A DNA stretch of 64,000 nt from Tropicibacter oceani (GTDB lineage Bacteria > Pseudomonadota > Alphaproteobacteria > Rhodobacterales > Rhodobacteraceae). The first letter of the stretch is position 1. Every line of letters starts with the position of its first letter. The DNA lies in contig NZ_CP124616.1 of the NCBI RefSeq assembly GCF_029958925.1, positions 372,001-436,000 of the forward strand. Direction: 5' to 3'. The position numbers and the translations under genes are program-made. Under the pieces are notes generated by a model. The model had not been told where the DNA came from, ran no database searches, and saw only the letters and a list, made by a program, of their open reading frames with translations. Of this stretch, positions 9,582 through 17,771 are shown piece after piece.

Positions 9582-9660
9582 GTGCACGAACCCTCCCTTG
9601 GAAATCCTGTGCGCCGGTCGATTCCAGCTTGCGAGATGTCTAGACTCACGATAACTGTTT

Positions 9661-9674
9661 TGCAACCGGTTGCA
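9661..9674. promoter_or_regulatory. LacI-type operator TGCAACCGGTTGCA (copy 1)
   Basis: A perfect 14-bp palindrome lies in the 123-bp gap between divergent iolD (start 9581) and the Gfo/Idh gene (start 9705), 31 bp before the latter's ATG. A central CCGG/CG-type even palindrome of this form is typical of LacI-family operators. An identical copy at 13950-13963 lies upstream of the LacI-family gene and the ABC transporter. Function as operator is inferred from identity of the two copies and position. Confidence 0.85.
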
Positions 9675-9704
9675 ATTCATAATCGCAAAAAAGGGAGGGG
9701 CGAA

Positions 9705-10808
9705 ATGGCTGACATCGGCATCGGCATTCTGGGCGGTGGCTATATGGGCAAAGCGCACGCGGTTGCCATGTCTTCGGTGGGCGCGATTTTCGACACCGCG
9801 CTGCGGCCACGCCTGGAAATGGTCTGCGCCTCCAGCCCGCAAAGCGCCGAGCGCTATCGCAAGGCCTATGGCTTTGCCCGCGCGACGGATGATTGGCGCG
9901 CCCTTGTCGACGCCCCCGAGGTTCAGGCCATCATCATCGCCACCCCGCAGGAAACCCACCGTGAAATCGCCGAAGCCGCCTTTGCCCTGGGCAAACCGGT
10001 GTTCTGCGAAAAGCCGCTGGGCGCCTCGCTGGACGACAGCGCGGCGATGGTTGCCGCCGCCGAAAGCTCGGGCGCGGTCAACATGGTGGGCTTCAACTAT
10101 ATCCGCACCCCGGCCAGCCAGTTCGCGCGCAAGCTGATCGCCGAAGGTGAAATCGGCGACATCACCTGGTTCCGCGGAGAGCATACCGAGGATTTCCTGG
10201 CCGATCCGCAATCCCCCGCCACATGGCGCACCAGCGGCATGGCCAATGGCACGATGGGCGATCTGGCCCCGCACATGATCAACGGCGCGCTGGCGCTGAT
10301 GGGGCCGATTGCGCGGACCATGGGCCTGTATGAAACCGTGCATGAAACCCGCCCCGGCGGCACCGTCACCAATGACGATCACGCCCAGATGATGTGCCGC
10401 TTTGAAAACGGCGCCATGGGGCAGATGTATTTCAGCCGCATCTCGACGGGGCGAAAGATGGGCTATGCCTATGAAATAACCGGGACAAAGGGCGCCATCA
10501 GGTTCGATCAAGAGGATCAGAACGCGCTTTGGCTGTACCGCATGGACGGCCCCGAGGCGACGCGCGGTTTCACCAAGATCCTGACCGGTCCGGCGCATCC
10601 GGATTACGAACCCTTTTGCCAGGGGCCAGGGCATGGCACCGGCTATCAAGACCAGATCATCATCGAGGCCAAGGATTTCCTGCGCGCCATCGAAACCGGT
10701 CAGGCCCTTTGGCCGACCTTCCGCGACGGGCATGAAGTGAACCGGGTGATCGCCGCCACGATCGCCTCGGCCGATAGCGGAACATGGAAAGACATCAAAG
10801 ATTTCTGA
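9705..10808 (+). CDS. Gfo/Idh/MocA family oxidoreductase of the inositol cluster
   Basis: NAD(P)-dependent sugar or inositol-isomer dehydrogenase. 367 aa from ATG 9705, which follows GGGAGGGG by a short spacer; an upstream open frame from 8562 is antisense to iolD and not credible. Rossmann motif ILGGGYMGKAHA near residues 8-19, FCEKPLG at about 100-106 with the conserved Lys, and GDLAPHMI as the catalytic Asp/His segment, followed by the family's C-terminal sheet domain. It begins the plus-strand catabolic operon and is divergent from iolD with the palindromic operator in front. It may oxidise a different inositol stereoisomer (scyllo- or D-chiro-) than iolG; the sequence does not decide. 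Confidence 0.85.
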   Translation: MADIGIGILGGGYMGKAHAVAMSSVGAIFDTALRPRLEMVCASSPQSAERYRKAYGFARATDDWRALVDAPEVQAIIIATPQETHREIAEAAFALGKPVFCEKPLGASLDDSAAMVAAAESSGAVNMVGFNYIRTPASQFARKLIAEGEIGDITWFRGEHTEDFLADPQSPATWRTSGMANGTMGDLAPHMINGALALMGPIARTMGLYETVHETRPGGTVTNDDHAQMMCRFENGAMGQMYFSRISTGRKMGYAYEITGTKGAIRFDQEDQNALWLYRMDGPEATRGFTKILTGPAHPDYEPFCQGPGHGTGYQDQIIIEAKDFLRAIETGQALWPTFRDGHEVNRVIAATIASADSGTWKDIKDF

Positions 10809-10827
10809 TGACGGGAGACATCGAACA

Positions 10828-11721
10828 ATGACGATCAGAATTGGCAATGCGCCCTGTTCATGGGGTGTGGAATTCGCGAGCGATCCGCGCAACCCGACAT
10901 GGCAGCATGTGCTGAAGGAATGCGCCGAGGCCGGCTACAAGGGCATCGAACTGGGGCCCGTGGGCTTCATGCCCGAGGACCCGGCCCAGCTGCGCGACGG
11001 GCTGGACGAACATGGGCTGGAATTGATCGGCGGCGTGGTGTTCCGCCCCTATCACGATCCGAACGCATGGGACGATGTGCTGGACGCCACCCACCGCACC
11101 GCCCGCGCGCTCAAGGCGCATGGCGCGCAGCACCTGGTGCTGATCGATTCCATCTCGCCGCGCCGAGCGCCGACCGCTGGCCGCGCCAGCGAGGCCGAGC
11201 AGATGGACAAGGCCGAGTGGACCGCCTACCGCGACCGAATTGCCGAAAGCGCCCGCATCGGCGCCGAGGAATACGGGCTGACCGTGGGCATCCATGCCCA
11301 TGCGGCGGGCTTCATGGATTTTGAGCCGGAACTGGAACGCCTGCTGGACGAGGTGGACGAAAAGATCCTCAAGGTCTGTTTCGACACCGGCCACCATTCC
11401 TATGCGGGCTTTGACCCGGTGGCCTTTATGAAACGGCATATGGACCGCATTTCCTATATGCATTTCAAAGACATCGACCCGGTGGTCAAGGCCCGCGCGA
11501 TCGAGAACCGCACCGGCTTCTACGACGCTTGCGGTCAGGGGATTTTCTGCAATCTGGGCGATGGCGACGTTGATTTCCCTGCCGTTCGCCAGCTGCTGCT
11601 GGATGCCGGATTCGAAGGTTGGTGCACGGTCGAACAGGACTGCGACCCGACGCTGGACCCCGACACGCTGGGCGATGCGCGCAAGAACCGCGAATACCTT
11701 GAATCCATCGGTTTCGTCTGA
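10828..11721 (+). CDS. Sugar phosphate isomerase/epimerase family; candidate inosose dehydratase (IolE-like)
   Basis: Xylose-isomerase-like TIM barrel of 297 aa (AP-endonuclease 2 superfamily). Metal-binding residues can be seen in GIELGPVG, VGIHAHAAGFMD, VCFDTGHHSYAG and YMHFKDIDP, with GCTVEQD-like WCTVEQDCD near the end. In inositol clusters this family supplies IolE (inosose dehydratase, which feeds IolD) or IolI (inosose isomerase). No other IolE candidate occurs in this window while iolB, iolC and iolD do, so IolE is the economical assignment; IolI remains possible. It lies 19 bp after one Gfo/Idh gene and 11 bp before another, clearly one operon. Confidence 0.65.
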   Translation: MTIRIGNAPCSWGVEFASDPRNPTWQHVLKECAEAGYKGIELGPVGFMPEDPAQLRDGLDEHGLELIGGVVFRPYHDPNAWDDVLDATHRTARALKAHGAQHLVLIDSISPRRAPTAGRASEAEQMDKAEWTAYRDRIAESARIGAEEYGLTVGIHAHAAGFMDFEPELERLLDEVDEKILKVCFDTGHHSYAGFDPVAFMKRHMDRISYMHFKDIDPVVKARAIENRTGFYDACGQGIFCNLGDGDVDFPAVRQLLLDAGFEGWCTVEQDCDPTLDPDTLGDARKNREYLESIGFV

Positions 11722-11732
11722 GGAGACAGAAG

Positions 11733-12866
11733 ATGAAAAAACTGAACTGGGGCATGATCGGTGGCGGTGAAGGCAGCCAGATCGGGCCCGCTCACCGTCT
11801 GGGCGCGCAGGCTGACGGCCGTTTCAACTTTGTCGCCGGGGCGCTGGACCATCGCCCCGAGGCAGGCCGCGATTATGCGCAGCGTCTGGGGATCGCGGCG
11901 GACCGCGCCTATGGCGACTGGACCGAAATGCTGGCCGGGGAAAAGGGCCGCGACGACCGGATCGACCTTGTCACCGTCGCCACGCCCAATGCCACGCATT
12001 TCGAGATCACCAAGGCGTTCCTCGAAGCCGGCTTTAACGTGCTGTGCGAAAAGCCGATGACCATGACGGTCGAGGAGGGCGAGGAAATCGTCCGCGTCGC
12101 CGCAAAGACCGGCAAGATCTGCGCGGTAAACTACTGCTATTCGGCCTATCCGATGGTGCGGCAGGCACGGGCCATGGTGCGCGCGGGCGAGATCGGCAAG
12201 GTCCGACTGGTTGTCACCAACTTCAGCCACGGCCACCATGGCGACGCCACCGACGCCGACAATCCCCGGGTTCGCTGGCGCTATGACCCCAAGATGGCGG
12301 GCGTGTCCGGGCAGTTTGCCGATTGCGGCATTCACGCGCTGCACATGGCCAGCTTTGTCTGCGACGACGAGGTCGAAACGCTGTCGGCCGACTTCGCCTC
12401 GACCATCCCGTCGCGCGAACTGGAAGACGACGCCATGGTCAACTTCCGCATGCGCGGCGGCACGGTCGGGCGGCTTTGGACATCCTCCGTTGCCATCGGG
12501 CGTCAGCATGGCTTCGACATCCAGATCTTTGGCGAAACCGGCGGGCTGCGCTGGGCGTCGGAACAGCCGAACCAGCTGATCTATACCCCTGTTGGCGGTC
12601 GCACCCAGATCATCGAAAAAGGCGAAGGCGGGCTGCACGAAGATGCCCGGCGGCTTAGCCGCGTGTCGATTGCCCACCCCGAGGGCTTTCCCCTGGCGGT
12701 GGCAAACATCTACTGCGATTTGGCCGATGCCATCGCAGGCGAGACGCGCGATGGACTGCCCGGCGCCGAGGCTGGCGTGCGGTCAATGGCGGCGGTGCAT
12801 ACCGCTGTCGCATCGGCCAAGGAAAACGGTGCATGGCTGGACGCGCGTCCGCCGATGTTCCGCTAA
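11733..12866 (+). CDS. Second Gfo/Idh/MocA family oxidoreductase of the plus-strand inositol operon
   Basis: NAD(P)-dependent dehydrogenase, 377 aa. Rossmann motif MIGGGEGSQIGPAHR near residues 8-22 has the GGGxGSxIG form seen in scyllo-inositol/related dehydrogenases; CEKPMT at about 108-113 carries the conserved Lys; and GQFADCGIHALHM supplies the catalytic Asp/His region. Start has GGAG seven to eight bases upstream. Its stop TAA (12864-12866) overlaps the stop of the convergent LacI-family gene by four bases, so the two messages are antisense at their 3' ends. Substrate unknown; an inositol isomer or keto-inositol is inferred from context. Confidence 0.82.
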   Translation: MKKLNWGMIGGGEGSQIGPAHRLGAQADGRFNFVAGALDHRPEAGRDYAQRLGIAADRAYGDWTEMLAGEKGRDDRIDLVTVATPNATHFEITKAFLEAGFNVLCEKPMTMTVEEGEEIVRVAAKTGKICAVNYCYSAYPMVRQARAMVRAGEIGKVRLVVTNFSHGHHGDATDADNPRVRWRYDPKMAGVSGQFADCGIHALHMASFVCDDEVETLSADFASTIPSRELEDDAMVNFRMRGGTVGRLWTSSVAIGRQHGFDIQIFGETGGLRWASEQPNQLIYTPVGGRTQIIEKGEGGLHEDARRLSRVSIAHPEGFPLAVANIYCDLADAIAGETRDGLPGAEAGVRSMAAVHTAVASAKENGAWLDARPPMFR

Positions 12867-13867
12867 GCGTTTTGGGCGGGGCGCAATGTGCCCCGCTCGA
12901 CCACCGAACAGGAAAAAATGCGCCCTTCGGGATAGCGGTCGCCATCGGCCAGGGTGGCCACCATCAATTCGATCGACGAACTCACGATCTGCCGAATGGG
13001 CTGGTGGATCGTCGTCAGGTTGATGTTGTTCCAGCGCGCCATTTCCATGTCGTTCAGCCCGATGATGCCAACGTCTTTGGGGCAATCAAGCCCGCTGTCG
13101 ATGATCGCCGAAAGCGCCCCGATCGACAGCACGTCGTCGCCACCGAAATAGGCCTGCGCCGGGTCTTTTTGCAAAAGGCGCAGCATCTCTTCACGTCCCG
13201 CATCAAAGGAATAGGCGCGGGCAAAGGAATAGCTGACCTTGATCCTTGGATGCGCCGCGACTTCGGACATGAAACCGGTATAGCGGTCTTGGGTCGAGGT
13301 TGCCGATTCCGGCCCGCCCATGAACCCCACGTGGGTATAGCCCCGTTCGATCAAGGTGCGCGCCGCCAGCCGTCCGGCTTCGCGGTTGTCGATCCCGACC
13401 ACGTGCACCTCGGGGGCCGAGGAGTAGCGGCCAAAGGAATGCACCACCGGAACACCCGCATCGCGGAACGCCTTGGCAAAACCCGGCGACAAGGTTGACG
13501 AGGCGACGACAACGCCGTCGACGGAATACTGGCGCAGCATCCGCACTGAATTTTCCGGATCGGTTTCGTCCGACAGGTTGACCAGCAACGGCCGCAAGCC
13601 GCGTTCCTGCAACCCGCGCGTGAACAGATCAAAGACCTCAAGGAAGATCGGGTTGTGGAAGTTGTTCGACACCAATCCGATCAGCTTGGTGCGCCCGGTG
13701 GTCAGGGACGATGCCAGCGCATTGGGGCTGTACCCCAATTCGCGGGCGGCCTTTTCGACCTTGCGCCGCATCACCTCTGAAACCGAGGCGCCATCGGTAA
13801 AGGTGCGCGACACCGCCGACCGCGAAACCCCGGCCCGTTCCGCAACCTCTTTCAATGTCACCGCCAT
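12863..13867 (-). CDS. LacI family transcriptional regulator, probable inositol repressor
   Basis: N-terminal LacI helix-turn-helix (residues 3-25: TLKEVAERAGVSRSAVSRTF) and hinge helix PNALASSL, followed by a periplasmic-binding-protein-like effector domain (GLVSNNFHNPIF, VGFMGGPESA, FGGDDVLSIGAL). 334 aa from ATG 13867; a TTG at 13888 would add seven residues but has no ribosome-binding site. It lies between the two catabolic/transport blocks, and the intergenic region upstream carries a palindrome identical to the one in the iolD promoter, so control of both blocks and of itself is the natural reading. The inducer is probably an inositol intermediate (inference). Confidence 0.9.
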   Translation of the reverse strand: MAVTLKEVAERAGVSRSAVSRTFTDGASVSEVMRRKVEKAARELGYSPNALASSLTTGRTKLIGLVSNNFHNPIFLEVFDLFTRGLQERGLRPLLVNLSDETDPENSVRMLRQYSVDGVVVASSTLSPGFAKAFRDAGVPVVHSFGRYSSAPEVHVVGIDNREAGRLAARTLIERGYTHVGFMGGPESATSTQDRYTGFMSEVAAHPRIKVSYSFARAYSFDAGREEMLRLLQKDPAQAYFGGDDVLSIGALSAIIDSGLDCPKDVGIIGLNDMEMARWNNINLTTIHQPIRQIVSSSIELMVATLADGDRYPEGRIFSCSVVERGTLRPAQNA

Positions 13868-13949
13868 GCGTTCAGGCCCATATTTCAACGTGTTCGTATC
13901 AAATTACCGGGATTTTCGGCCCAGAACAGCCCTAAATGAAAATCGTTGA

Positions 13950-13963
13950 TGCAACCGGTTGCA
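13950..13963. promoter_or_regulatory. LacI-type operator TGCAACCGGTTGCA (copy 2)
   Basis: Identical 14-bp perfect palindrome to 9661-9674, here 83 bp before the LacI-family start codon (13867) and 82 bp before the start of the ABC transporter's binding-protein gene (14045). Placement in the middle of the divergent region suits autorepression and control of the transporter by the same protein. Confidence 0.85.
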
Positions 13964-14044
13964 ACGAATCTGTTCTGCCGCTACGGTAAGGCCCAAGAGA
14001 CGGGCCTGACCCGCCTCGAAGATCGAGAATTCAGGGAGGAACAC

Positions 14045-14995
14045 ATGAGTTCGAAAATCAAGAAGCTCGCGTTGGCGACTGCGATTGCCGCAGTACCGAT
14101 GATTGCGGCAACGACCGCATCGGCCGAGGGCGAAAAGTACATTCTTGTCAGTCACGCGCCGGACAGCGACAGCTGGTGGAACACCATCAAGAACGGCATC
14201 GCCCTGGCGGGCGAGCAGATGGACGTCGAGGTCGAATATCGCAACCCGCCGACCGGTGACCTTGCCGACATGGCACGCATCATCGACCAGGCCGCAGCCT
14301 CGGGCCCGAACGGCATCATCACCACGCTGGCCGACCCTGACATTCTCGAAGGTCCGATCCGCGCTGCCGTCGATGCCGGCATCGACGTCATCATCATGAA
14401 CACCGGCACCCCGGAAAAGGCGCGTGAAGTCGGCGCCCTGATGTATGTCGGTCAGCCCGAGTATGACGCCGGCTACGCCGCCGGTCTGCGCGCCAAGGGT
14501 GACGGCATCGGGTCGTTCCTGTGCGTGAACCACTATATCGTTCAGCCGTCTTCGCAGGAACGCTGCCAGGGCTTTGCGGACGGTCTGGGCGTCGAGCTTG
14601 GCAACCAGATGATCGACGCAGGGCAGGACCCGGCCGAGATCAAGAACCGCGTGCTGGCCTATCTGTCGGCCAACCCCGACACTGACGCCGTGCTGACCCT
14701 CGGGCCGACCTCGGCTGACCCGACCCTGCTGGCGCTGGAAGAAAACGGCATGGCCGGCGACATCTACTTTGGCACTTTCGACCTTGGCGGCGAAATCGTC
14801 AAAGGCATCAAGTCCGGTGTCATCCAGTGGGGTATCGACCAGCAGCCCTTCCTGCAGGCCTATCTGCCGGTCGTGGTTCTGACGAACTACCACCGCTATG
14901 GCGTTCTGCCGGGCAACAACATCAACTCTGGCCCCGGTTTCGTCACCGCTGACGGCCTGGGCAAGATCGAAGAGTTCGCGGGCGAATACCGCTGA
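14045..14995 (+). CDS. Sugar/inositol ABC transporter substrate-binding protein
   Basis: Periplasmic binding protein of the ribose type (Peripla_BP_4). Signal peptide residues 1-27 with a basic SSKIKK start, a hydrophobic core and cleavage after ASA; mature part begins EGEKYILVSHAP. 316 aa in all. ATG 14045 follows an AGGGAGGA sequence by five bases; the open frame begins further upstream at 13946 but lacks a site. First gene of a three-gene transporter operon (binding protein, permease, ATPase) behind the inositol operator. A strong hairpin follows before the permease gene, which would favour higher binding-protein expression. Inositol as ligand is inferred from neighbours. Confidence 0.88.
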   Translation: MSSKIKKLALATAIAAVPMIAATTASAEGEKYILVSHAPDSDSWWNTIKNGIALAGEQMDVEVEYRNPPTGDLADMARIIDQAAASGPNGIITTLADPDILEGPIRAAVDAGIDVIIMNTGTPEKAREVGALMYVGQPEYDAGYAAGLRAKGDGIGSFLCVNHYIVQPSSQERCQGFADGLGVELGNQMIDAGQDPAEIKNRVLAYLSANPDTDAVLTLGPTSADPTLLALEENGMAGDIYFGTFDLGGEIVKGIKSGVIQWGIDQQPFLQAYLPVVVLTNYHRYGVLPGNNINSGPGFVTADGLGKIEEFAGEYR

Positions 14996-15005
14996 TCTTC
15001 ACCCC

Positions 15006-15035
15006 GGAAGGGCGCCGGGATCGCGGCGCCCTTCC
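15006..15035. terminator. Strong hairpin between binding-protein and permease genes
   Basis: Perfect 12-bp stem GGAAGGGCGCCG / CGGCGCCCTTCC (15006-15017 and 15024-15035) with a six-base loop GGATCG, without a T-run. In binding-protein-dependent transporter operons such structures stabilise the upstream message or cause partial termination; here that role is inferred. Confidence 0.6.
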
Positions 15036-15078
15036 CCTCAATCGCTCCTGAAAATCCTAGTCACTGGGGAGATGTCGC

Positions 15079-16203
15079 ATGTCCAACGCGGCCCAACCCA
15101 CGGCAGACTCCGACGAACGCATCAAGGAAATCTCTGCGTTTCGTAATGCGTTGATCCGTCCCGAATTGGGCGGCATCGTCGGAACCATCGCCGTGTTCAC
15201 CTTTTTTCTGCTTTTCGCTTTCGACAGCGGCATGTTCAACAGCCAAGGCATCATGAACTGGTCCATCGTGTCCGCACAGTTCATGATCATCGCCGTCGGC
15301 GCCTGCCTGCTGATGATCGCCGGGGAATTCGATCTGTCGGTCGGTTCGATGATCGGTTTTGCGGGCATGATGATCGCCATTTTCTCGGTCACCTACAGCT
15401 GGCCGGTCTGGATTGCCATCCTGGTGACCTTTGTGCTTTGCACGGCGATCGGGGCGTTCAATGGCTGGATCGTGGTTCGGACCGGCCTGCCCAGCTTTAT
15501 CGTGACGCTGGCCTTCCTGTTCATCCTGCGCGGCTTTACGATTTTTCTGCCGCAGGTGATCGAACGCAAGACCATAATCGGCGGCATTCTTGACAAGGCC
15601 GAAGGGGATTGGCTGGCGCCGGTCTTTGGCGGCAAGATCCTGAAAGGCCTGTTCACCTGGATGGGTGACGCGGGCATGATCGCCACCTTTGAACGCGGCA
15701 CCAAGGCCGGGCAGCCGGTCGTCGACGGCATCCCGATGCTGATCGTCTGGGCCCTGGCGCTGATCCTTTTCGGGCATGTGCTGCTGACCAAGACCAAGTT
15801 CGGCAACTGGATCTTTGCCGCGGGCGGCGATCCCGAGGCCGCGCGCAACTCTGGCGTTCCGGTCAACCGCGTGAAAATCCTGATGTTCATGTTCACCGCC
15901 TTCTGCGCCACCGTCTTTGCGGTCTGCCAGGTGATGGAATTCGGATCCGCGGGTGCGGACCGTGGCCTGCTCAAGGAATTCGAGGCGATCATCGCCGTGG
16001 TCATCGGCGGCGCGCTGCTGACTGGCGGTTATGGGTCGGTGCTGGGCGCGGCCCTTGGCGCGCTGATCTTTGGCGTGGTGCAGCAGGGCCTGTTCTTTGC
16101 CGGTGTCGAAAGTTCGCTGTTCCGGGTGTTTCTGGGCGTGATCCTTTTGGGGGCTGTCATCCTGAACACCTACATCCGTCGCATCATCACGGGGGAACGT
16201 TGA
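15079..16203 (+). CDS. Ribose/inositol-type ABC transporter permease
   Basis: Inner-membrane permease of the BPD_transp_2 family, 374 aa. A cytoplasmic N-terminus of about 37 residues is followed by roughly nine to ten hydrophobic segments; the family landmark AGEFDLSVGSMIGFAG lies near residue 90, and VIGGALLTGGYGSVLGAALGAL towards the end is the loop that contacts the ATPase. Residues around 165-225 (ERKTIIGGIL to QPVVDGIPML) form a larger than usual hydrophilic insert. GGGGAG precedes the ATG. TGA is separated by one base from the ATPase start. Confidence 0.9.
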   Translation: MSNAAQPTADSDERIKEISAFRNALIRPELGGIVGTIAVFTFFLLFAFDSGMFNSQGIMNWSIVSAQFMIIAVGACLLMIAGEFDLSVGSMIGFAGMMIAIFSVTYSWPVWIAILVTFVLCTAIGAFNGWIVVRTGLPSFIVTLAFLFILRGFTIFLPQVIERKTIIGGILDKAEGDWLAPVFGGKILKGLFTWMGDAGMIATFERGTKAGQPVVDGIPMLIVWALALILFGHVLLTKTKFGNWIFAAGGDPEAARNSGVPVNRVKILMFMFTAFCATVFAVCQVMEFGSAGADRGLLKEFEAIIAVVIGGALLTGGYGSVLGAALGALIFGVVQQGLFFAGVESSLFRVFLGVILLGAVILNTYIRRIITGER

Positions 16204-16204
16204 G

Positions 16205-17026
16205 ATGACCCAAGAGAGCAAGTTCCATCACGGCGATCCCAAGGGTGATGTGCAACCGATCATCGAGATGAAGAACATCGAAAAGCACTTTGGCCGGGTC
16301 ATTGCCCTGGCCGGGGTCAGCTTTGACGTGAAACCCGGTGAATGCCATTGCCTTCTGGGCGACAATGGCGCGGGCAAATCGACCTTCATCAAGACCATGT
16401 CAGGCGTGCACAAACCCACTGCGGGGCAGATCTTTTTCGAGGGCAAGCCGCTGCACTTTGAAGATCCGCGTGACGCGATTAGCGCCGGGATTGCCACGGT
16501 GCACCAGCATCTGGCCATGATCCCGCTGATGAGTGTCAGCCGCAACTTCTTTATGGGCAACGAACCGACGCGCAAGGTGGCCGGGATCAGCTTTCTCGAC
16601 AAGAAAAAGGCTGATGAGGTCACCATGGAAGAGATGCGCAAGATGGGCATCAACCTGCGTGGTCCCGATCAGGCTGTCGGCACGTTGTCAGGCGGGGAAC
16701 GCCAGACGGTGGCGATTGCCCGGGCGGTTTATTTCGGCGCCAAGATCCTGATTTTGGACGAACCGACCTCGGCGCTTGGTGTGCGGCAAACCTCGAACGT
16801 TCTGGCGACGATCGACCGGGTGCGCAAACAGGGGATCGGCGTGGTATTCATCAGCCACAACGTCCGCCATGCCCTGGCGGTGGGTGATCGGTTCACCGTG
16901 CTCAATCGCGGTCAGACCCTTGGCACGGCCAAGCGCGGCGAAATCTCTCCGGAAGAGCTGCAGGACCTGATGGCCGGCGGTCAGGAACTGGCGCAGCTGG
17001 AAGGCTCGCTTGGCGGTACGGTCTGA
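16205..17026 (+). CDS. Single-domain sugar ABC transporter ATPase
   Basis: 273-aa cytoplasmic ATPase. Walker A GDNGAGKST at residues 52-60, signature LSGGE near 159, Walker B ILILDEPTSAL near 182, then the switch His in FISHNVRHAL. Ribose-type ATPases (RbsA, MglA, and characterised inositol IatA) are usually tandem two-domain proteins of about 500 aa; this one has a single domain and no second copy follows, so the transporter presumably works with a homodimer. The protein ends naturally ahead of a terminator, so it is not a truncation by frameshift within the visible sequence. Last gene of the transporter operon. Confidence 0.9.
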   Translation: MTQESKFHHGDPKGDVQPIIEMKNIEKHFGRVIALAGVSFDVKPGECHCLLGDNGAGKSTFIKTMSGVHKPTAGQIFFEGKPLHFEDPRDAISAGIATVHQHLAMIPLMSVSRNFFMGNEPTRKVAGISFLDKKKADEVTMEEMRKMGINLRGPDQAVGTLSGGERQTVAIARAVYFGAKILILDEPTSALGVRQTSNVLATIDRVRKQGIGVVFISHNVRHALAVGDRFTVLNRGQTLGTAKRGEISPEELQDLMAGGQELAQLEGSLGGTV

Positions 17027-17041
17027 GCGTTTGAAAACACT

Positions 17042-17071
17042 GCCCCCGCCGAACCGGGTTTCGGCGGGGGC
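17042..17071 (+). terminator. Terminator hairpin after the inositol transporter operon
   Basis: Perfect 12-bp stem GCCCCCGCCGAA / TTCGGCGGGGGC (17042-17053, 17060-17071) with loop CCGGGT, starting 16 bases after the ATPase stop. No T-run; stem strength and position support termination. Confidence 0.75.
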
Positions 17072-17248
17072 CTGACCGGGGCCGAAGCACCCCGAAACGG
17101 TGCCCCATGCGGCTGCGCCCGTCTTTACGCCGGTTAATGCCAGCCCGGCAGAATTCCCCAATCATTGCAGAATATGTGACCACAGCCGCGCAGCCTGCGC
17201 CCCTGTGGTTCATTCCGTTTCTTGCCAAATGCACGATGGAGAATTCAA

Positions 17249-17755
17249 ATGTCGCCTCCGGGGCCGGATCGCAAAGCGGGTTTCGAACTTGGCGCCTGTT
17301 CTGGCGATGGGCCGCCCGAACCGAACATGACCGTATCGTCGATCATGCAAAAGCCTGCCGTCACAATCGCGACGAATGCCACGCTTTGCGCCGCCGCACA
17401 AAAGATGCGGGATGAAAACGTCGGACTGCTGCCTGTTCTGGAAAACGATCATCTGGTTGGTGTCATCACGGACCGCGATATCGTTGTGCGCTGCCTTGCG
17501 GCGCAGCTATCCGCCCGCCAGTGCTGTGTCCGAGACGTGATGACCTGCAACATCCTGAGCTGCCGCGACACCGACCCGATCGAAGCCGCCGCCGCCCGAA
17601 TGGGGGACAACCAGTTCCGGCGGCTTCCGGTGCACGACGCGAACCAGGTTCTGGTCGGTGTCCTGTCTGTCGACGACATCGCCGAGCATTACTCGGAACG
17701 GCTGGCCGGAGAAACACTGGGCGAAATCGTCGAGGCACGGGGCACATGGCTGTGA
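17249..17755 (+). CDS. CBS-domain pair protein
   Basis: 168-aa soluble protein with two CBS motifs making one Bateman module: the first at about residues 27-85 (TVSSIMQKPAVTI, then GVITDRDIVVRCLA), the second at about 92-150 (VRDVMTCNILSC, then GVLSVDDIAEHY). Such modules bind adenine nucleotides or similar ligands; no catalytic partner domain is fused. I start at ATG 17249 because GGAG lies seven bases upstream; a TTG at 17222 and a later ATG at 17327 are alternatives. Convergent with a Crp/Fnr regulator whose stop is 17 bases away. Role unknown; similar proteins occur near oxygen/stress regulators. Confidence 0.82.
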   Translation: MSPPGPDRKAGFELGACSGDGPPEPNMTVSSIMQKPAVTIATNATLCAAAQKMRDENVGLLPVLENDHLVGVITDRDIVVRCLAAQLSARQCCVRDVMTCNILSCRDTDPIEAAAARMGDNQFRRLPVHDANQVLVGVLSVDDIAEHYSERLAGETLGEIVEARGTWL

Positions 17756-17771
17756 CCCCCGTGCGCCTTTC

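Noticed and set aside
9582-10892. N-terminal extension of iolD to 10892
   Set aside because: Extension is antisense to the Gfo/Idh gene; the conserved IolD N-terminus and ribosome-binding site are at 9581.
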